DNA of 18,517 bases from an uncultured Blautia sp. (lineage in GTDB: Bacteria; Bacillota; Clostridia; Lachnospirales; Lachnospiraceae). The notes below the pieces were generated by a model. The model was not told where the DNA came from. It saw only the letters and a program-made list of their open reading frames with translations, and did no database searches. The stretch lies in NCBI GenBank assembly GCA_900765525.1, contig CAAFRY010000059.1:1-18517 (forward strand), read 5' to 3'. Positions 8,137 through 14,750 of the stretch are shown one piece after another (the stretch's first letter is position 1; every line of letters begins with the position of its first letter). A program made the translations under genes and the position numbers.

Positions 8137-8175
8137 ATACAAAAACAGCCGGAAAATCAGGGCTGTTTTTTGTAT
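8137..8175. terminator. terminator after the arg operon
   Basis: A perfect 10-bp stem (8141-8150 with 8161-8170) with a 10-nt loop, extendable by 4 bp across a one-base bulge, with TTTTTT in the 3' arm. A-rich on the 5' side, so it could act in both directions. Confidence 0.9.
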
Positions 8176-8203
8176 TGTCATTTTCGGAAACGGGTGTTAT
8201 ACT
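8175..8203 (+). promoter_or_regulatory. strong extended -10 promoter in the arg-com intergenic region
   Basis: TTGTCA (8175-8180, 5 of 6 consensus) with a 17-bp spacer and TATACT (8198-8203, 5 of 6), preceded by the extended -10 element TGT (8195-8197). It is among the best promoters in the window, yet no protein gene lies directly downstream before a terminator at 8349-8376. Confidence 0.72.
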
Positions 8204-8209
8204 AGCCCT

Positions 8210-8376
8210 ATCTACAGCCGCAGTCTGTGGCTTTTATATAAGATTCTATGTTATCATTTCGGCAGGTCTGCCGGGAATTCCAGAAACAGAGTGTAGAAAG
8301 TGTAGAAATAAGAGAAAAAGAAAAACAGAGAGAGCTTCAGGAAACCGGAGAATCCTGCAAAGCAGGATTCTTTTTT
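8210..8376 (+). ncRNA. candidate small RNA or terminated leader, about 167 nt
   Basis: Bounded by the extended -10 promoter at 8175-8203 and a strong intrinsic terminator at 8349-8376. It has local structure: a hairpin at 8216-8232 (6-bp stem with one G-U pair, 5-nt loop), a hairpin with core 8260-8273 (5 bp, GGTC loop, extendable by U-G and U-A pairs), a 9-nt tandem repeat GTGTAGAAA at 8291-8308, then an A/G-rich single-stranded-looking stretch. I do not recognise it as 6S, SRP, tmRNA, RNase P or a known riboswitch. It could be a free-standing regulatory RNA or the terminated form of a comEA leader. Both ends are predictions. Confidence 0.5.
8349..8376 (+). terminator. intrinsic terminator upstream of comEA
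   Basis: A perfect 10-bp stem (8349-8358 with 8362-8371), an AAA loop and a run of six T (8371-8376). It has no A-run on its 5' side, so it is specific for plus-strand transcription. Confidence 0.9.
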
Positions 8377-8398
8377 AGGAGAACTTAGGATTTAGATA

Positions 8399-8427
8399 TT
8401 GTAAAGAAGGGGTAAATTCGTTACAAT
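8399..8427 (+). promoter_or_regulatory. comEA promoter with embedded inverted repeat
   Basis: TTGTAA (8399-8404, 4 of 6), a 17-bp spacer and TACAAT (8422-8427, 5 of 6). The two boxes are arms of an 8-bp inverted repeat, TATTGTAA (8397-8404) and TTACAATA (8421-8428). The predicted start is near 8434, about 52 nt before comEA. Confidence 0.6.
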
Positions 8428-8485
8428 AGAAACAGTCATATGCACTGGAGTTCTCTGTCTCTCTGAAAGAGAAAGGGTGTGTAGG

Positions 8486-9193
8486 ATGTATAAAAAAAGA
8501 AAGTGGCTGCTGTTGCTTGCGGCTTTATGTGCCGGGCTTTTTCTTTTCGCCTGCGGGGAGAAGAAGGATGGCGTTGTGATTACCCGGACAGAGGAAAGTG
8601 TTGAAGAGGAAAGGGCTTTGGAGGGAGAAGCCAATCCCTTGGAGGATTCCCGGAAGGATGGGGAAACTGCGAAAGCGGATACCCGGAAGAATGGGGAGGC
8701 TTCTGAGGAACTTTCTTCGGGGCAGGCAGATGAGCAGCAGGAAAAAATCTGGGTGGATGTGGAAGGTGCAGTGAAAGCTCCCGGAGTCTATGAGCTGGAT
8801 AAGTCTTCCAGAGTTTTTGAGGCTGTGGAGGCTGCCGGAGGATTTACAGAGGAAGCGGATACTGCCTGGTTGAACCAGGCTGCGGTAGTGACGGACGGCC
8901 AGAAAATTCAGGTCTATACCAGAGAGGAAACGAAAGAAATGGAAGAGCAGGGCAGAGAGCCTGTTCTCCAGTCAGAAGTTTTAGAAGAAGAGAAAGAAGG
9001 AAAGATAAATCTGAATCTGGCCTCTTTGGAGGAGCTGCAGGAAATTCCCGGCATCGGGGAGGTGAGAGCTCAGGCCATTGTGGATTACAGAGAGGAAGCA
9101 GGTGCATTTGGGAGTATAGAGGAAATCCAGCAGGTTCCGGGAATTAAGGGAAAGACCTTTGAGAAAATAGAAGAGTATATTACGGTAGAATAG
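8486..9193 (+). CDS. comEA: ComEA-type DNA-binding competence protein with a lipobox
   Basis: A 235-residue ComEA. This family binds incoming double-stranded DNA outside the membrane and passes it to ComEC. The N-terminus is a hydrophobic signal (about 7-22) ending LFAC-GEKK, a lipobox with Cys23, so it is predicted to be lipid-anchored. An acidic, repeat-bearing linker (25-86) leads to an SLBB-like domain (about 88-145, IWVDVEGAVKAPGVYEL). A charged spacer is followed by two helix-hairpin-helix motifs (173-235, LQEIPGIGEVRAQAIVDYR and IQQVPGIKGKTFEKI). The GTG at 8477 is in frame, but AAAGGG (8472-8477) sits 8 nt before the ATG at 8486. Its stop codon overlaps the ribosome site of the response regulator. 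Confidence 0.92.
   Translation: MYKKRKWLLLLAALCAGLFLFACGEKKDGVVITRTEESVEEERALEGEANPLEDSRKDGETAKADTRKNGEASEELSSGQADEQQEKIWVDVEGAVKAPGVYELDKSSRVFEAVEAAGGFTEEADTAWLNQAAVVTDGQKIQVYTREETKEMEEQGREPVLQSEVLEEEKEGKINLNLASLEELQEIPGIGEVRAQAIVDYREEAGAFGSIEEIQQVPGIKGKTFEKIEEYITVE
8645..8697 (+). repeat. 33-nt-period tandem repeat in the comEA linker
   Basis: Twenty bases at 8645-8664 recur at 8678-8697 with two mismatches, encoding DSRKDGE and DTRKNGE in the same frame. It is an internal duplication of 11 codons in the acidic linker between the lipid anchor and the SLBB-like domain. Confidence 0.6.
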
Positions 9194-9203
9194 GAGAAAA
9201 CAG

Positions 9204-9893
9204 ATGAGCAGAAGAGTTTTGGTAGTGGATGATGAGAAATTGATTGTAAAGGGAATCCGTTTCAGCCTGCAGCAGGACGGCATGGAGGTAGACTGTGCTT
9301 ACGACGGCGAGGAGGCTCTGGAGATGGCAAAGACCAAAGAGTATGATATGATTCTCCTGGATATTATGCTTCCCAAGATGACAGGTCTGGAGGTTTGCCA
9401 GCAGATTCGGGATTTTTCTGATGTGCCAATCATCATGCTTACCGCTAAGGGAGAGGATATGGATAAGATTCTGGGCCTGGAGTACGGCGCAGATGACTAT
9501 ATCACAAAACCCTTTAATATTCTGGAGGTAAAGGCCAGAATTAAGGCAATCATGCGCAGGGCCAGCAAGGAAGAGAAAAAAGAAAGCCCGGAGAAAACCC
9601 TGGTAAGCGGAGAGCTGAAGCTGGATTTAGAGGGCAGAAGAGTCTTCATCGCAGACCGGGAAATCAATCTGACGGCCAAGGAATTTGACCTTCTGGAGCT
9701 TCTGGCCAAAAATCCCAACAAGGTTTACAGCAGGGAGAACCTGTTGAATCTGGTGTGGGGATATGATTACCCAGGGGATGTGCGTACTGTGGATGTGCAT
9801 ATCCGCCGTCTGAGAGAAAAGATTGAAACCGTGCCCAGCGACCCCAAATATGTGCATACCAAATGGGGAATCGGATATTATTTTCAGGGATAG
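9204..9893 (+). CDS. OmpR/PhoB-family response regulator
   Basis: 229 residues. The receiver domain (1-120) has the acidic pair DD9-10, phospho-acceptor D53 in LLDIMLP, T80 in IIMLTAK and K102 in ITKPFN. A short charged linker precedes a winged-helix DNA-binding domain (about 135-229) with LTAKEFDLLELLAKNPNKVY and VDVHIRRLREKIE. It resembles WalR/PhoP-type regulators, but the exact orthology cannot be fixed by eye, so no symbol is given. AGGAG (9192-9196) overlaps the comEA stop, giving a gap of 10 nt and likely coupling. The partner kinase is next but is separated by a terminator-like hairpin. Confidence 0.95.
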   Translation: MSRRVLVVDDEKLIVKGIRFSLQQDGMEVDCAYDGEEALEMAKTKEYDMILLDIMLPKMTGLEVCQQIRDFSDVPIIMLTAKGEDMDKILGLEYGADDYITKPFNILEVKARIKAIMRRASKEEKKESPEKTLVSGELKLDLEGRRVFIADREINLTAKEFDLLELLAKNPNKVYSRENLLNLVWGYDYPGDVRTVDVHIRRLREKIETVPSDPKYVHTKWGIGYYFQG

Positions 9894-9904
9894 AGAAAGC
9901 TTCA

Positions 9905-9962
9905 GGAGCCGCCGCACAGGACAGGGAAGACTGTTTGGTACGGCTGCTCCCCTTTTCTTTTG
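9905..9962 (+). terminator. terminator-like hairpin between regulator and kinase
   Basis: GGAGCCGCCG (9905-9914) pairs with CGGCTGCTCC (9941-9950), ten positions with one C-T mismatch. The 26-nt loop can form ACAG/CTGT (9921-9924 with 9931-9934). A CCTTTTCTTTT tract follows. It is good enough for partial termination; the kinase start codon is 25 nt further on and no promoter is evident between them. Confidence 0.65.
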
Positions 9963-9986
9963 AGGGTATGAGAGAGGATAGAAATT

Positions 9987-11414
9987 ATGAGAGTAAAACC
10001 CAGACTGTCATTTTTTAAAAGTCTCAGATTCCGCATTATGATTATTTTTATGCTCATAGGCATTATTCCCGGCTTTATTGTGGAGGGCTTTATGGTCAGT
10101 ACATATGAGAGCCGTTCTGTGGAGCTGAGAAAGATAAATGTGAAGAACCAGTGCGATATACTGGGAAAGCAATTGATGAAGGAGGGCTATCTCCAGAAAC
10201 AGGATTCCCAGGTTATAAACGGAGAATTATCTATTATTTCTTCGGTTTATAACGGGAGAATTTTGATTATTAACCGCAGCGGAAAAATTGTTAAGGATAC
10301 TTATGACATTGATGAGAGAAAGTATGCTCTGTCAGAGGAGGTTATCAAGTGCTTTGAGGGAGAGGATACCAGCTATTACGACGAAGAGAATGCCTTTATA
10401 GAGCAGACCATTCCCCTGATTGACCCAAAAAGTCAGCAGATAGAAGGGGTAATGCTGGTCAGTACCTCTACCGGGGAAATCCAGGATAGTATGGATATTC
10501 TGGAACACAGAGGAAACCTGATGATGCTGATTATCAGTATTTTGGTTATTGTTATCAGTTTTGTGGTTTCCAAAATTCTGGTAAATCCCTTCTCCAGGGT
10601 CAGCAAGGCTATTGAAGAATTAACGGACGGGTACCTGGATGAGGAGATTTCCGTAACTGATTATACGGAAACCGAAATGATTACCAATGTGTTTAATAAG
10701 CTGCTGAAGCGGATGAAGGTGCTGGATGATTCCCGCCAGGAATTTGTGGCTAATGTGTCCCATGAGCTGAAAACCCCTATGACTTCTATTAAGGTTCTGG
10801 CAGATTCCCTGGCAGGCCAGGAAAATGTTCCCGCTGAACTATATCAGGAGTTTATGCAGGATATTACCGTGGAGATTGACCGGGAAAATAAAATTATTAC
10901 AGACCTGCTGTCTCTGGTAAAAATGGATAAGAAGGCTTCGGATTTAAATATCCAGAAGGTAAATGTAAATGAAATGCTGGAAAGCATTTTAAAACGGCTG
11001 AAACCTATTGCAGATAAAAAGAGAGTAGAGCTTGTGCTGGAGAGCTACCGGCCGGTGGTGGCTGAGGTAGATGAAGTGAAGCTGAGCCTGGCTTTTTCAA
11101 ATCTGGTGGAAAATGGTATCAAATACAATGTGGAGGACGGATGGGTCCATGTGACGTTGAATGCGGACCACAAGTATTTTTATGTGACAGTAGCGGATTC
11201 AGGTATCGGAATTCCCGAGGAGTCTATTGATAAGATTTTTGAGCGCTTTTACCGGGTGGATAAGTCCCATTCCAGGGAAATCGGGGGTACAGGACTTGGG
11301 CTGGCTATTACCAGAAATGCTATTGTCATGCATAGAGGCGCCATTAAAGTAAAAAGTGAGGAACACAAGGGAACAGCCTTTTCCGTGCGGATTCCTTTGA
11401 ATTTTATTGCATAG
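9987..11414 (+). CDS. membrane sensor histidine kinase (HAMP)
   Basis: 475 residues. Transmembrane helix 1 is at about 16-38, an extracellular sensor region of about 140 residues follows (39-176), transmembrane helix 2 is at about 177-198, and HAMP at about 199-255. The HisKA box has phospho-accepting H259 in VSHELKTPM. The HATPase domain (about 360-473) has the N box NLVENGIKYN, G1 DSGIGIP, F box FERFYRVDKS and G2 GGTGLGLAI. All catalytic motifs are intact. It most likely phosphorylates the regulator just upstream. The signal is unknown; there is no PAS domain between HAMP and HisKA, unlike WalK. The stop codon overlaps the AGGAGG of the next gene. Confidence 0.95.
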   Translation: MRVKPRLSFFKSLRFRIMIIFMLIGIIPGFIVEGFMVSTYESRSVELRKINVKNQCDILGKQLMKEGYLQKQDSQVINGELSIISSVYNGRILIINRSGKIVKDTYDIDERKYALSEEVIKCFEGEDTSYYDEENAFIEQTIPLIDPKSQQIEGVMLVSTSTGEIQDSMDILEHRGNLMMLIISILVIVISFVVSKILVNPFSRVSKAIEELTDGYLDEEISVTDYTETEMITNVFNKLLKRMKVLDDSRQEFVANVSHELKTPMTSIKVLADSLAGQENVPAELYQEFMQDITVEIDRENKIITDLLSLVKMDKKASDLNIQKVNVNEMLESILKRLKPIADKKRVELVLESYRPVVAEVDEVKLSLAFSNLVENGIKYNVEDGWVHVTLNADHKYFYVTVADSGIGIPEESIDKIFERFYRVDKSHSREIGGTGLGLAITRNAIVMHRGAIKVKSEEHKGTAFSVRIPLNFIA

Positions 11415-11425
11415 GAGGTGGCAGA

Positions 11426-12364
11426 GTGAAGCTTATTAAAAAAACCGGAATTTTTCTTCTGCTTTTCTGCCTTACCGCCAGCCTTTTCGGCTGCAGGAAC
11501 CAGGAGGAAAAGAAAGAAAAAGTAGATTATCATATGTATTATCTGGCCTTGTCGGAGACTTCACTGGAAACCAGAGAGTATATTCCAAAGCAACGGACAA
11601 CCCAGTCCATGGTAGACGAGATTTTCCAGCTGCTGAAGGAAGAGGCAGATTCAGAAGACTATCTGAGGCTGATTCCCGATAATGTTTTGCTGAAAAACTA
11701 TGTCTATGAGGGGCAGACCATAAGCCTGAACTTTGACGAGGAATATAAAAAAATGAAAAATACCAGGGAAATCCTGGTGCGTGCGGGAATTGTAAAGGCG
11801 TTTACCCAGATTCCGGGAGTTACCTATGTGGAATTCCAGGAAAACGGCCAGCCTATGACAGATTCTGACGGCAATGAAATCGGGCGGATGGACAGAGAGA
11901 CCTTTGTGGAAAACGAAGGGAAAAATATCAATTCCTATCTGTTTGCGGATTTGAATCTGTATTTTGCCAATGAGAACGGGGATAAGCTGGTGAAGGAAAC
12001 AAGGCATGTGCCATACAGCAGCAACGTGCCTCTGGAAAGAGTGGTAGTGGAGAAGCTTTTGGAGGGACCGAAAACCACCGGGCTTACGGCGACTCTTTCC
12101 CCAAATACAAAAATTCTGGGCGTATCTATTGTAGAAGGTATATGTTATGTAAACCTTGACAAGAGCTTTCTGACTGAATCCATGAGCGTCCGTCAGGAGC
12201 TGCCGGTATATTCTATTGTGAATTCTCTTACCGATGCCTGCCAGATACATGGCGTTCAGATTTCTGTGGATGGAGAGACAAAGGTTACCTTCCGGGAAAG
12301 TATGAAACTGGACAAGGCTTATCAGGCAGATTATTCTCTGCTGGAGGAGGAATCGGATGATTAA
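11426..12364 (+). CDS. lipoprotein with two GerMN domains
   Basis: 312 residues. The signal peptide (KKTGIFLLLFCLTASLFGC) has a lipobox with Cys23, so the protein is predicted to sit on the outer face of the membrane. Two GerMN-like repeats follow: about 36-145, weaker, and 174-292, clearer, with VPLERVVVEKLLEGP and LSPNTKILGVSIVEGICYVNLDKSF. GerMN occurs in spore protein GerM and in actinobacterial LpqB; its ligand is not established. The start is GTG with AGGAGG at 11413-11418, 7 nt upstream; the gap to the kinase gene is 11 nt. The 3' end overlaps comEC by 8 bp. By position it may modulate the kinase, as LpqB does for MtrB, but that is inference. Confidence 0.85.
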   Translation: MKLIKKTGIFLLLFCLTASLFGCRNQEEKKEKVDYHMYYLALSETSLETREYIPKQRTTQSMVDEIFQLLKEEADSEDYLRLIPDNVLLKNYVYEGQTISLNFDEEYKKMKNTREILVRAGIVKAFTQIPGVTYVEFQENGQPMTDSDGNEIGRMDRETFVENEGKNINSYLFADLNLYFANENGDKLVKETRHVPYSSNVPLERVVVEKLLEGPKTTGLTATLSPNTKILGVSIVEGICYVNLDKSFLTESMSVRQELPVYSIVNSLTDACQIHGVQISVDGETKVTFRESMKLDKAYQADYSLLEEESDD

Positions 12365-14621
12365 AAGACCACTATGTGCTGCCGCCCTTTTTTGGGCGGC
12401 GCTCCTGTGGCTTTTGTCCGGAACAGGGCTTCCTTTTTTCAGCTGCCGGCCTCCCCGGCTTGAGGCTGATGTGGGGGAAGCGGAAGTTCTTGTTACAGGA
12501 GTCCTTTATAAACAGGAACATTACGACAACATTTCTTATTTCTATCTGAAAAATGCAAATCTGTATTTTGATTCTCAACTTTATCCCATTGATAATGTAA
12601 GACTTTCCTTAAAGCAAGAAAATCTAAAGCATAGCCCTTTCCCCGGAGATGTTATGGCCGCCAAGGGAGTGCTGCAGCAGATTCCTCTGCCGGGAAATCC
12701 AGGGCAGTTTAACCCAAGGAGCTATTATTATGCCAGAAAAGTGAAATGGTACCAAAAAGGGTCAGAGGGCTGGGTACAGGAAAAAAGAAAAGATTCTGTG
12801 CTGGCCTTGCAGGGTCGAATAAAAGAAAGCCTGGAAAAGGGAATAGAAAAGGCCTTTGGGGAACGGAAGGGGGCTATTGTAAAGGCTATGCTTGTAGGGG
12901 AAAAGGGAGATTTAAGGGAGGAAGACCGGCTGATGTATCAAATGCTGGGAATTTCCCATATACTTGCCATTTCCGGACTGCATCTTTCTGTATTGGGCTG
13001 GGGCCTTTTCCGGCTCCTGGGAAAGCTGGGACTGCCGGTAAAGGCCAGGTCTGTCTGTGTCCTGGCTGCTATGTTTTTTTACGGAAGTCTGACCGGAGGA
13101 GGAGCCGCAGTTATGCGGGCAGCAGTAATGTTCGGAGCCGGGGCAGGGGCCCTGGCTGTGAAGCGTACCTATGACTTCCTCTCAGCAGTGTCTCTGGCAT
13201 CCATACTGCTGTTAGCGGAAAGTCCTCTGTATCTTTACGACAGTAGTTTTCTGCTGTCCTTTGGGGCTATTCTGGGTTTGGCTCTGGTGGCTCCGGCTTT
13301 GCCCCTTTCGAAAGGGAAAGAGGGGAGCTTGGGGCAAAAGAGTTTGGTAAAGCGTCTGTTGGAAAAGCTGAGAGAAGGAATCCGCAGCGGATTGTTGTCA
13401 GGAGTTTCTGTTTGGGCCATTCTTTTGCCCGTAACCATGTATTTCTTTTATGAGATTCCGGTGCTGGGGCTTTTGACAAATTTGGCAGTACTGCCTACGG
13501 CAGGACTTTTGCTGGTGTCAGGATTTCTGGCAGGAGCCGGAGGAATGTTTCTCCCTGCTTTTGCAGCCCGGGGGCTGGCCTTGCCGGCAGAATTTATTCT
13601 GGAACTGTATGAGACTATGGGAAAAGCTGTTGGTGGGCTTCCTTTTTCTCTTTTTATTACCGGGCAGCCCAGGATGTGGCAGTGTGTCTTATATTATGTA
13701 TTTTTAGGTGCGATTCTGTTTTTGCAAAAGAAGGTGGGCCAGGGAAAAATCTGGGTGCCGTTTATGCTTGGGGCAGGAATTTTTCTTTTGTTTTTTTCAC
13801 CGGATAGAGGCAAATTGCAGGCAGCCTTTTTAGATGTGGGACAGGGAGACTGTGCCTGTGTCTGGGAAAGGGGGAGCTTCTGCTATCTCATTGACGGAGG
13901 CAGCAGCACTGTACATGAAGTGGGAAAATACCGGATACTGCCTTTTCTGAAAGCTATGGGAATTCAGGAGGTAGATGGGATTTTTCTGTCCCATATGGAC
14001 CAGGACCATACCAACGGCATTGTCCAGCTTTTGGAGATGATAGAAAGGAGAGAAACGGTCCTAAAGGTCCGGTGTTTGTTTTTAACTCATTGCAGGGAAA
14101 CGGAGGAGGAGATAAGACAGATAGCAGCTCTGGGGAGGAGAGCGGGCTGTCAGGTGATTTTCATAGAAAAAGGCAGCAAAATCAAGGATAAGGAAATGGA
14201 AATCACCTGTCTGTCCCCGGGAAGGGAGGACCTGGAAAGTAACGCCGGTTCCCAGGTTCTTCATATAAAGGTTAATGCCCTGGATATGCTTTTTACAGGA
14301 GACACGGAGGACCGGGGAGAGAAGGAACTGACGGAAATCTTAAACCAGGAGGGACAGGCCTATGAGATTTTGAAGGTAGCCCATCATGGCTCAAAGAATT
14401 CCACCTCCCAGGAATTTTTGGATGCAGCAGAGCCTGGAACTGCCGTGATTTCCTGCGGACAGAATAATCTTTACGGACATCCTCACCAGGAACTGCTGCA
14501 AAGACTGGAGAAAAAGGAGATACCCGTCTTTTCCACGAAAGAAGGAGGAGCGGTACTTTTGCGCTGGGATGGAGAAAATGCATACATGTCTTTTCACTGC
14601 CCAGAAATCATGGTAAAATAG
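12357..14621 (+). CDS. comEC: ComEC/Rec2 DNA-uptake channel
   Basis: 754 residues, full length with all three usual parts: an N-terminal membrane/OB-like region (about 1-180), the Competence membrane domain (about 185-450, with GISHILAISGLHLSVLGWGLF, His209), and a C-terminal metallo-beta-lactamase-like domain (about 480-754). The metal-site motifs are intact: HMDQDH at 546-551, D649 in FTGDTED, HHGS at 676-679 and NNLYGHPH. ComEC moves single-stranded DNA across the membrane, and the lactamase domain is thought to degrade the other strand. It overlaps the GerMN gene by 8 bp, and the ribosome site lies in that gene (GGAGGAGGA). There is no sign of truncation. Confidence 0.95.
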   Translation: MIKRPLCAAALFWAALLWLLSGTGLPFFSCRPPRLEADVGEAEVLVTGVLYKQEHYDNISYFYLKNANLYFDSQLYPIDNVRLSLKQENLKHSPFPGDVMAAKGVLQQIPLPGNPGQFNPRSYYYARKVKWYQKGSEGWVQEKRKDSVLALQGRIKESLEKGIEKAFGERKGAIVKAMLVGEKGDLREEDRLMYQMLGISHILAISGLHLSVLGWGLFRLLGKLGLPVKARSVCVLAAMFFYGSLTGGGAAVMRAAVMFGAGAGALAVKRTYDFLSAVSLASILLLAESPLYLYDSSFLLSFGAILGLALVAPALPLSKGKEGSLGQKSLVKRLLEKLREGIRSGLLSGVSVWAILLPVTMYFFYEIPVLGLLTNLAVLPTAGLLLVSGFLAGAGGMFLPAFAARGLALPAEFILELYETMGKAVGGLPFSLFITGQPRMWQCVLYYVFLGAILFLQKKVGQGKIWVPFMLGAGIFLLFFSPDRGKLQAAFLDVGQGDCACVWERGSFCYLIDGGSSTVHEVGKYRILPFLKAMGIQEVDGIFLSHMDQDHTNGIVQLLEMIERRETVLKVRCLFLTHCRETEEEIRQIAALGRRAGCQVIFIEKGSKIKDKEMEITCLSPGREDLESNAGSQVLHIKVNALDMLFTGDTEDRGEKELTEILNQEGQAYEILKVAHHGSKNSTSQEFLDAAEPGTAVISCGQNNLYGHPHQELLQRLEKKEIPVFSTKEGGAVLLRWDGENAYMSFHCPEIMVK

Positions 14622-14723
14622 CAGAACAGGACTGTCGCTTTAACTGGTGACAGAGAGTAGGCAATATTTTGAGGATGTGTTTTAATTATCCAGAGGGCTG
14701 CTTAGCTCGTTGTTGACAGGAAA

Positions 14724-14736
14724 AAAGGCAGAAACA
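14724..14736 (+). repeat. 13-nt direct repeat, copy 1 (copy 2 at 15751-15763)
   Basis: AAAGGCAGAAACA occurs before holA and again directly before the flippase start codon. In copy 2 the AAAGG serves as the ribosome site. In copy 1 it would serve an out-of-frame ATG at 14738 (frame 14738-14791). Chance similarity of ribosome sites is possible. Confidence 0.45.
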
Positions 14737-14750
14737 GATGGGAGGGACCT

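Larger units (their letters stand above)
8129..8485. other. gene-less stretch between the arg operon and comEA
   Basis: 357 nt without a convincing protein gene. It holds the arg terminator (8137-8175), a strong promoter (8175-8203), a structured stretch ending in a second terminator (8349-8376), and the comEA promoter with a palindrome (8397-8428). Just before comEA, TTCTCT (8452-8457) can pair with AGAGAA (8468-8473), close to the ribosome site. A 46-codon frame from 8248 exists but lacks a ribosome site and runs through the terminator. Confidence 0.75.

Noticed and set aside
8248..8388. A possible 46-residue small protein in the candidate small RNA
   Set aside because: No ribosome site before the ATG, highly charged low-complexity product, and the frame runs through the terminator hairpin.
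11651..12250. A 199-codon open frame on the minus strand
   Set aside because: It lies wholly inside the GerMN lipoprotein gene, has no ribosome site or recognisable domain, and the plus-strand frame has clear GerMN signatures, coupled spacing and a signal peptide.
12746..13174. A 142-codon plus-strand frame inside comEC
   Set aside because: Shadow frame rich in Gly, Arg and Lys; comEC is intact in the other frame with all motifs.
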